Assembly (NCBI RefSeq): GCF_017837635.1
Contig: NZ_JAGJRS010000015.1
Coordinates: 30,920 to 94,919, forward strand
Reading direction: 5' to 3'
Length of the DNA stretch: 64,000 bases
Origin: Frateuria flava
GTDB taxonomy: Bacteria; Pseudomonadota; Gammaproteobacteria; Xanthomonadales; Rhodanobacteraceae
Shown: positions 58,649 through 64,000 of the stretch, in pieces
Numbering within the stretch: position 1 is the first letter of the stretch
Layout: the number at the start of each line of letters is the position of its first letter
Notes under the pieces: model-generated
Databases searched by the model: none
What the model saw: the letters and a program-made list of their open reading frames with translations, nothing else
Told to the model about the DNA's origin: nothing
Made by a program: the position numbers and the translations under genes

Positions 58649-61474
58649 ATGAATACGCAGGTATTGCGCCGCCGGGACGTGGCGCTCGGCATCCTCGTCG
58701 CGTTGAGCCTGAGCGCGTGTGGCGGTGGTGGTGGCAGCAACGTCCGTCCGGCGCCACCCCCGGCCCAGCCGCCCAGCACACCCACCGACCAACCGCCGCT
58801 GGATGCGCAGCTGGCCCTGACCAGCACCTATACCGCCCACAGCCAGGGCTATACCGGCGCCGGCGTCACCATCGGCATCGTCGACAGCGGCGTGATGCGC
58901 AACCATCCCAGCCTGACCGGGCGGGTGATCGACGAACTGATCTACGTCGATCCGCAGGTCAACAACACCAGTGTCGACGACGTGGTCGGGCACGGCACCT
59001 GGGTTTCGGAGATCGCCGCGGGCGGCGCGGCGGGCAAGTTCCCGGGCGGCATCGCGCCGGGCGCCAGCCTGGTGTCGGCGCGCATCATCGCGGACGAGGA
59101 GCCGACCGACGATGGTTCGGGCCAGGGCAATGCCGTGGGCGCCTCGGATGCCGATTTCTTCGGCCAGTACCTCAACCCTGCGTTGATCGCCGATGGTGTG
59201 CGCGTCCAGAACAATTCCTGGGGCGGCATCTACTGGGATACCACTGACCCGGGCAGCAACCAGGCCTTCGCGCAGGCCTACGACGACTTCGTGATCGGCC
59301 ACGACGGCCTGGTGGTGTTCGCGGCCGGCAACGAAAGCCGCACCGATCCCAGCGACATCGCCGCGCTGCCTTCGCTGGCGCCCGAGCTGGAGCGCGGCTG
59401 GTTGGTCGCGGTGGCCGCCGACAGCAACAGCGCAGCGGCGGGAAACACCCAGCTGGCCGACTATTCCAATGCCTGCGGCAAGGCCATGGATTACTGCCTG
59501 ACCGCCCCGGGCGACGTGATCGTCAGCGACAAGGATTACCCCACGGGTGATTCGAGCAAGGATTACTGGATCGTCAGCGGCACCTCGTTTACCGCACCGC
59601 AGGTATCCGGCGCAGCGGCGCTGGTGTGGGAGGCATATCCGTATTTCACCAACGACATGGTGCGCCAGACCTTGCTGGGCACGGCTGACGACTTGGGTGC
59701 CGCCGGCCCGGATGCGATCTTCGGATACGGCATGCTCAACGTCGGCAAGGCCGTCAACGGACCGGCGAAGTTCGACTGGGGCGACGTTTCGGTCACGCTG
59801 GACGGCAGCCACTCATATTGGAACAACGACATTTCCGGTGCTGGTGGTCTGACGGTGCAGGGCGCCGGCACGCTCACCCTTAATGGCGCCAACAGCTACC
59901 AGGGCCTGACCCGGGTCCTCGGTGGCACGCTGGAGGCGAACGGACTGGTCCCCGGTGCGGCGTCGGTGGGAAGCGCCGGCACGCTGCTGCTCGGGGCTAA
60001 TGTGCTTGGTTCCGGCGTCCAGGGAAACCTGACGAACAACGGTGTCGTGTCCGCCGTCAATGGCGTCGGCATCGGGGGGAACTTCGTGCAGACGGCCACC
60101 GGCAGGCTTTCCGTGTATCTGGGTGGCGTCGTCACGGTCAGCGGCAGCGCCACGCTTGCGGGCGACCTTTATGCGGCTGGCGCCATCAGTGGCTATGTGG
60201 GAACCAGCCACCAAACCGTCCTCCAGGCAATTGGCGGGATCACTGGCACGTTTGCGACCTTCACCAAGGCGCCCAACGTATTCCTCGATACGGACCTCAG
60301 CTACACCGGTAACGAAGTCTGGGTGGATACCACACGGATCAACGTGACGCAGGTCCAGGGTCTTTCCTATACGGCCGCCTCCGCGTCGGGCGCCCGACGG
60401 TTGGAAGGCGCCTTTGAATCCATCGATGATGCGCTCGCGCGCAACGCCGTGGCGTCGAATGTTCCGGCGTCGGTGTTCAACGGCGCGGGCCTGATCCAGC
60501 GCACCGAAAGCCTTGCCGCCGCTCAACAGTCGCTGGAGAGCCTTTCCGGCCAGCTCCATGCCGCCAGCGCGGCGATGACTTTCGAGGCGATCGACGCGGG
60601 CACGCGCGCCCTGTCCGACCGCTTCGACCGCCTGCTCGACAGCAACGGCACTGGCAGCTGGGCGCAGAACCTGGGCTACCACGGCGACCTGGCGCGCAGC
60701 GGCTACGCGAACGTCGGCGTGGACCTCTCCGGTACGCTCGTCGGGCAGGACATGCGCATCGGCAGCAACGGCGTAGCCGGCTTCGCCCTGAGCCAGTCGC
60801 AAGGCCTGGGCCGGCTGGTCGAAACCGCCGACCAGGGCCGCAGCCACGCGGTCGAAGGCATGCTCTATGGCGGCCTCGTGCGGGGCAGCGCCTACCTGAT
60901 GGGCCGCGTGGGCATGGGCAACTATCGCGAATCCATGCGTCGGCATGTGTTGCTGGGCCCGGCACTGGCCGGTGTCGCCAGCGACAGCCACGGTCGCTAC
61001 GACGTCGCCTATGGCGAGAGCGGCTACCGCACCACATGGGGCCGGTTGGCGCTCACGCCGTACGCCAGCCTGCAATACGCGCGGATCGACAGCAGCGGCT
61101 TCAACGAGCAGGGCGCCTGGGGTTTCGGCCTCAAGGCCAACGCGCATGCGATCGAGCGCTGGCAGGCCGGGCTGGGTCTGCGCGCCGCGCGGCAGTGGAG
61201 CTTTGCCAACGGGGGCAGCCTGGACCTTCAGGCCCACCTCGCCTGGCAACGCGCGCTTGCCACGCGCGGCGACGGGTTCGATGCGAGCTTCACCGGCATC
61301 GACCAGTGGGCGCCGCTGGGCGGCATCGGGCTGTCGCGCTACGGCGGCGTGGCGGGCATGACGCTCGACTGGGCGATGTCGCCGCGCGCGGGGCTCACCT
61401 TCGGCCTCGACCACCGGTTCGCCCAGCGCGAGCAGGGAAGCATGGCGACCCTGGCGTACCGGTTGTCGTTCTAG
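58649..61474 (+). CDS. Subtilisin-like serine protease autotransporter (lipoprotein type)
   Basis: A 941-residue type Va autotransporter. The signal peptide ends in a lipobox (SLSAC, Cys24) followed by GGGGG and a Pro-rich linker. The S8 protease domain (about 55-345) has triad Asp79 (GIVDSG), His115 (GHGTWV) and Ser313 (SGTSFTAP). A passenger stretch with an autotransporter beta-strand repeat (GTLTLNGANSYQGLTRVLGG) follows, then the barrel (about 660-941) ending in the aromatic F of AYRLSF. This architecture matches NalP/SphB1-type proteases that process other surface proteins. Its substrate is unknown. Confidence 0.9.
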   Translation: MNTQVLRRRDVALGILVALSLSACGGGGGSNVRPAPPPAQPPSTPTDQPPLDAQLALTSTYTAHSQGYTGAGVTIGIVDSGVMRNHPSLTGRVIDELIYVDPQVNNTSVDDVVGHGTWVSEIAAGGAAGKFPGGIAPGASLVSARIIADEEPTDDGSGQGNAVGASDADFFGQYLNPALIADGVRVQNNSWGGIYWDTTDPGSNQAFAQAYDDFVIGHDGLVVFAAGNESRTDPSDIAALPSLAPELERGWLVAVAADSNSAAAGNTQLADYSNACGKAMDYCLTAPGDVIVSDKDYPTGDSSKDYWIVSGTSFTAPQVSGAAALVWEAYPYFTNDMVRQTLLGTADDLGAAGPDAIFGYGMLNVGKAVNGPAKFDWGDVSVTLDGSHSYWNNDISGAGGLTVQGAGTLTLNGANSYQGLTRVLGGTLEANGLVPGAASVGSAGTLLLGANVLGSGVQGNLTNNGVVSAVNGVGIGGNFVQTATGRLSVYLGGVVTVSGSATLAGDLYAAGAISGYVGTSHQTVLQAIGGITGTFATFTKAPNVFLDTDLSYTGNEVWVDTTRINVTQVQGLSYTAASASGARRLEGAFESIDDALARNAVASNVPASVFNGAGLIQRTESLAAAQQSLESLSGQLHAASAAMTFEAIDAGTRALSDRFDRLLDSNGTGSWAQNLGYHGDLARSGYANVGVDLSGTLVGQDMRIGSNGVAGFALSQSQGLGRLVETADQGRSHAVEGMLYGGLVRGSAYLMGRVGMGNYRESMRRHVLLGPALAGVASDSHGRYDVAYGESGYRTTWGRLALTPYASLQYARIDSSGFNEQGAWGFGLKANAHAIERWQAGLGLRAARQWSFANGGSLDLQAHLAWQRALATRGDGFDASFTGIDQWAPLGGIGLSRYGGVAGMTLDWAMSPRAGLTFGLDHRFAQREQGSMATLAYRLSF

Positions 61475-61488
61475 CCACCGAGGGTGGG

Positions 61489-61534
61489 CTTCAGCACCGC
61501 CCTGCTTCCGTGGGGTAGCTTCCGCCCACCCTGC
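61489..61534. repeat. GTAG-type REP copy (degenerate)
   Basis: GGTGGGCTTCAGC and an inverted GCTTCCGCCCACCC lie just after the autotransporter stop. Together with a second copy and a hairpin this fills the convergent gap to liuA. Confidence 0.6.
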
Positions 61535-61540
61535 CAAAAG

Positions 61541-61566
61541 CGGGCCCGCGTTGCGGGCCCGTTCTG
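61541..61566 (+). terminator. Terminator after the autotransporter gene
   Basis: The stem CGGGCCCGC-GTT-GCGGGCCCG is preceded by AAAA and followed by TTCT. The T-tract is short, so termination may be partial. Confidence 0.5.
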
Positions 61567-61605
61567 TCTGCGCGTTACCGCAAAAGCTCCGGAGGCCGGT
61601 GCGGC

Positions 61606-61665
61606 CGTCGGGCGGGCTTCAGCCTGCCGCCACGCATCCGGATGATGGGCCGCAGCTCGCCCTAC
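61606..61665. repeat. GTAG-type REP pair (degenerate)
   Basis: GTCGGGCGGGCTTCAGCCTGCC and an inverted copy ending GCCCTAC lie before the liuA stop in a convergent gap. Confidence 0.6.
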
Positions 61666-61692
61666 GAAAAGACCACATCACGGGCGCTCTCG

Positions 61693-62850
61693 TCATGCCT
61701 TGCCGTGGAACAGTTCGCGCCCGATCAGCATGCGCCGGATCTCGTTGGTGCCCGCGCCGATCTCGTAGAGCTTGGCATCGCGCAGCAGCCGCCCGGCCGG
61801 GAACTCGTTGATGTAGCCGTTGCCGCCCAGCGCCTGGATCGCCTCCAGCGCCACCTTCACCGCATTGGTCGATGCATTGAGCAGGCACGCCGCCGGGTCG
61901 ATGCGCGACTTGATGCCTGCATCGAACTGCTGCGCCACCAGGTAGGCGAACCCGCGCGAGGACTGCAGCGCGGTGTACATGTCGGCCACCTTCGCCTGCA
62001 TCATCCCGAACGTGCCGATCGGCGCGTTGAACTGCTTGCGCTCGCGCACGTAGGGCAGGGTGAGGTCCAGCGCCGCCTGCATCAGGCCGAGCGGGCCGCC
62101 GGAAAGCACCAGGCGCTCGGTGTCCAGGCCGCTCATCAGCACGCGCACGCCTTCGTTGACCTCGCCAACGATGTTTTCGGCGGGGATCTCGCAGTTGTCG
62201 AACACCAGCTCGCAGGTGTTCGAGCCGCGCATGCCCAGCTTGTCGAGCTTCTGTGCGGTGGAGAAACCCTTCATGCCCTTCTCGACGATGAAGGCGGTCA
62301 TGCAGCGGCTGCCCGCCGCGCGCGGTGCGGTGCGCATGTAGACCAGCAGCACGTCGGCGTCCGGCCCGTTGGTGATCCACATCTTCGAACCGTTGGCGAC
62401 CCACACGTCGCCCTTGAGCTCGGCCTTGCAGCTCATCGAGCCGACCACGTCGGAGCCGGCGCCCGGCTCGCTCATCGCCAGCGCGCCCACGTACTCGCCC
62501 GAACACAGCTTCGGGATGTACTTGCGGCGCTGTTCCTCGTTGCCGTTGTGGAAGATGTTCTGCACGCAGAGGTTCGAGTGCGCGCCGTAGGAGAGGCCGA
62601 CCGAACCGGAGGCGCGGGAGATTTCCTCCATCGCCACCATGTGCGCAAGGAAACCCATGCCGGTGCCGCCGTATTCGGTGGGGATGGTCATGCCGAGCAG
62701 GCCCATCTCGCCGAACTTGCGCCACAAATCTTCCGGGAAGGCGTTCTCGCGGTCGATGCGGTCGGCGCGCGGGGCGATCTCCTTCTCGGCGAAGGCGTGA
62801 ACGCTTTCGCGCAGCAGGTCGATGTCTTCTCCGAGCGGGAACGGGCGCAT
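61693..62850 (-). CDS. liuA: Isovaleryl-CoA dehydrogenase
   Basis: A 385-residue acyl-CoA dehydrogenase that oxidises isovaleryl-CoA to 3-methylcrotonyl-CoA with ETF as acceptor. [17 protein letters not shown] ([10 protein letters not shown]), [11 protein letters not shown] and [11 protein letters not shown] bind substrate and FAD. Catalytic Glu245 lies in [18 protein letters not shown], the position used by isovaleryl-CoA dehydrogenases and not the C-terminal Glu used by most others. The C-terminus is [19 protein letters not shown]. The canonical neighbour liuB is 5 kb away. Substrate assignment from this Glu is strong. Confidence 0.93.
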   Translation of the reverse strand: MRPFPLGEDIDLLRESVHAFAEKEIAPRADRIDRENAFPEDLWRKFGEMGLLGMTIPTEYGGTGMGFLAHMVAMEEISRASGSVGLSYGAHSNLCVQNIFHNGNEEQRRKYIPKLCSGEYVGALAMSEPGAGSDVVGSMSCKAELKGDVWVANGSKMWITNGPDADVLLVYMRTAPRAAGSRCMTAFIVEKGMKGFSTAQKLDKLGMRGSNTCELVFDNCEIPAENIVGEVNEGVRVLMSGLDTERLVLSGGPLGLMQAALDLTLPYVRERKQFNAPIGTFGMMQAKVADMYTALQSSRGFAYLVAQQFDAGIKSRIDPAACLLNASTNAVKVALEAIQALGGNGYINEFPAGRLLRDAKLYEIGAGTNEIRRMLIGRELFHGKA

Positions 62851-62929
62851 CCGTGGAACTCCTTGGGTCTGGATAGGGAAGTTTAGCGCGCCGTGTGTGG
62901 GCGCTGGTGAGGGCGACGGGCCCTTCGAC

Positions 62930-63210
62930 TCCGGCGCTGCGCGCCTACGCTCAGGGTGAACGGTTCTTTGTTGACCGTTCGCGCTGAGCGTAGCCCGCAG
63001 GGCGAGCAGAAGCGCTCAAGAACAACCGTTCGCGCTGAGCGTAGCCCGCAGGGCGAAGTCGAAGCGCCTGCCTCAGACCTCACGGCCGAAATCCCTCTCC
63101 CGCCGGGAGAGGGTGCCCGCAGCGCGGGAGAGGGTTCGGGGGAGCGGAACGTTTTGGCGATACCGAACCCTCTCCCCAACCCCTCTCCCGAGGGGAGAGG
63201 GGCTCAGCCC
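62930..63210. repeat. Repeat cluster between liuA and transposase
   Basis: About 280 bases without a gene. It has two tandem copies of GTTCGCGCTGAGCGTAGCCC (62978 and 63028), each followed by GCAGGGCGA. These are followed by several CTCTCCC/GGGAGAGG units (63087-63203). One copy of the first element is at 35957. These are the same families found between tRNA-Pro and serA. Confidence 0.75.
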
Positions 63211-63228
63211 GCGCCCAAAAGAAAAGGT

Positions 63229-64000
63229 TCATCGCGGAATGCCGGGGAACGCGGCACGGATCTTCAGGAAGAAATATTCCTGATCCCGGTAGCCGTAAGC
63301 CCTGCGCTTGATGACCTTGATGGTGTTGTTGATCCCTTCGACGACGCTAGTGTTGAGCGGGTGCCGGCATCGGGAAAGGATGCCGTGCAGATAGGCCTTG
63401 AGCCGTTGCGCGAAGAGCGCCAGGGCGGCGATACCGCTGGTTTGGGCCTGCTCCAGCCAGTGCTCCCACGCACGCTTGGCCCCGCCGGGCCGGCGGTGAA
63501 ACCACAGCCGTTTCAGCTCGTCCCGCATGAGATAGGCGGTAAGCAGGGGTTGGTTGGCCTGCAGCAGCTCCTTGAGCTGTACCGCTTGAGAAGGCTCCAG
63601 GTTGTCCCGATTGCGCAGCAGTAGCCAACGGCTGGATTTGATCACCCGACGCGCCGGCCGGTCATGGCGGAGCTTGTTCGCTTGGTCGACACGGACGCGG
63701 TCGATGACTTCGCGGCCGTACTTGGCGACGACGTGAAAGAGATCGAAGACCACCTCGGCGTTGGGGCAGTGAGCCTTGATCTCCAGCTCATAGGCCGTCG
63801 TCATGTCGATCGCCACGGCGTGGATCTGCTCGGCCACACCCGCAGGCAGTTGTTCAAAGAAGGCTCGAGCGGTCTCTCGCGAGCGGCCCGGCCCCACCCA
63901 GAGCACTTGGCGGCTGATCGGATCGACCACGATGGTGGCATACCGGTGGCCCTTGTGCAGTGCGAACTCATCCATCGCCAGATAACGGATCTGGCTCCAA
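63229..64000 (-). CDS. ISL3-family transposase (C-terminal part)
   Basis: At least 257 residues; the frame continues past the window edge. It reads MDEFALHKGHRYATIVVDP, then VAIDMTTAYELEIKAHCP and EVVFDLFHVVAKYGREVIDRVR, and ends with EGINNTIKVIKRRAYGYRD, all typical of the DDE transposase of ISL3 elements (DEFA, DLFH and the final E). The C-terminus looks intact, whereas the N-terminal zinc-finger/HTH half lies outside. The left inverted repeat of the element could not be fixed; it should be within about 30 bases of 63228. Confidence 0.9.
   Translation of the reverse strand, partial: WSQIRYLAMDEFALHKGHRYATIVVDPISRQVLWVGPGRSRETARAFFEQLPAGVAEQIHAVAIDMTTAYELEIKAHCPNAEVVFDLFHVVAKYGREVIDRVRVDQANKLRHDRPARRVIKSSRWLLLRNRDNLEPSQAVQLKELLQANQPLLTAYLMRDELKRLWFHRRPGGAKRAWEHWLEQAQTSGIAALALFAQRLKAYLHGILSRCRHPLNTSVVEGINNTIKVIKRRAYGYRDQEYFFLKIRAAFPGIPR

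Overview
The window is high-GC chromosomal DNA from a gammaproteobacterium of the Xanthomonadales (Lysobacterales), most like the Rhodanobacteraceae (Dyella/Rhodanobacter/Frateuria type). This placement is inference from gene order and repeats, not from a search. Supporting points are the order (cinA)-recA-recX-alaS-csrA-tRNA-Ser, a RegB/RegA pair, rpmI-rplT-pheS-pheT-ihfA-merR-tRNA-Pro, divergent serA and D-2-hydroxyglutarate dehydrogenase, a feoA-feoB-small Cys-rich gene set, and many GTAG-type REP palindromes. Almost everything is ordinary core or conserved accessory chromosome. The one clear mobile gene is an ISL3-type transposase cut by the right edge.

Layout. 0-5.4 kb: DNA repair (recA, recX), alaS, csrA and tRNA-Ser(GCU). 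5.4-9.4 kb: a three-gene envelope operon on the minus strand: TonB-dependent receptor, BNR/sialidase-fold protein with Cys/His clusters, thioredoxin-like protein. I read it tentatively as metal (perhaps copper) handling. 9.5-13 kb: redox two-component system regB-regA and a POT peptide transporter. 13-20 kb: dgkA, a lemA/YgcG/TPM trio, an S9 peptidase, lgt and a GYF-AIM24 protein. 20-28.4 kb: thyA, then a minus-strand run dabB-dabA-sua5-DUF6671-small ORF, with a divergent LysR regulator. DabAB takes up inorganic carbon and Sua5 consumes bicarbonate, so their 4-base overlap is the most suggestive linkage here. 28.5-30.6 kb: HMG-CoA lyase with two GNAT acetyltransferases.

30.6-36 kb: the translation operon rpmI-rplT-pheS-pheT-ihfA-merR, without infC upstream and interrupted by repeat elements, then tRNA-Pro(GGG). 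36-42.5 kb: serA, D-2-hydroxyglutarate dehydrogenase, proline iminopeptidase, upp and a class III aminotransferase. 42.7-48 kb: an ABC exporter with two paralogous DesK-like kinases, a NarL-type regulator and a trailing HEPN-like gene. 48-51.7 kb: methylglutaconyl-CoA hydratase, a repeat-bounded tandem array, and the feo operon. 51.7-54.8 kb: HscC-type Hsp70 and its J-like partner. 54.9-62.9 kb: leucine/isovalerate catabolism genes (liuB, thiolase, liuA) interleaved with an Ala-rich lipoprotein and a lipoprotein-type subtilisin autotransporter. 62.9-64 kb: dense repeats and the transposase.

Leucine catabolism is spread over four loci (HMG-CoA lyase, liuC, liuB with thiolase, liuA). The biotinylated subunit is not in the window. 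REP palindromes sit mainly at convergent gene ends that lack ordinary terminators.
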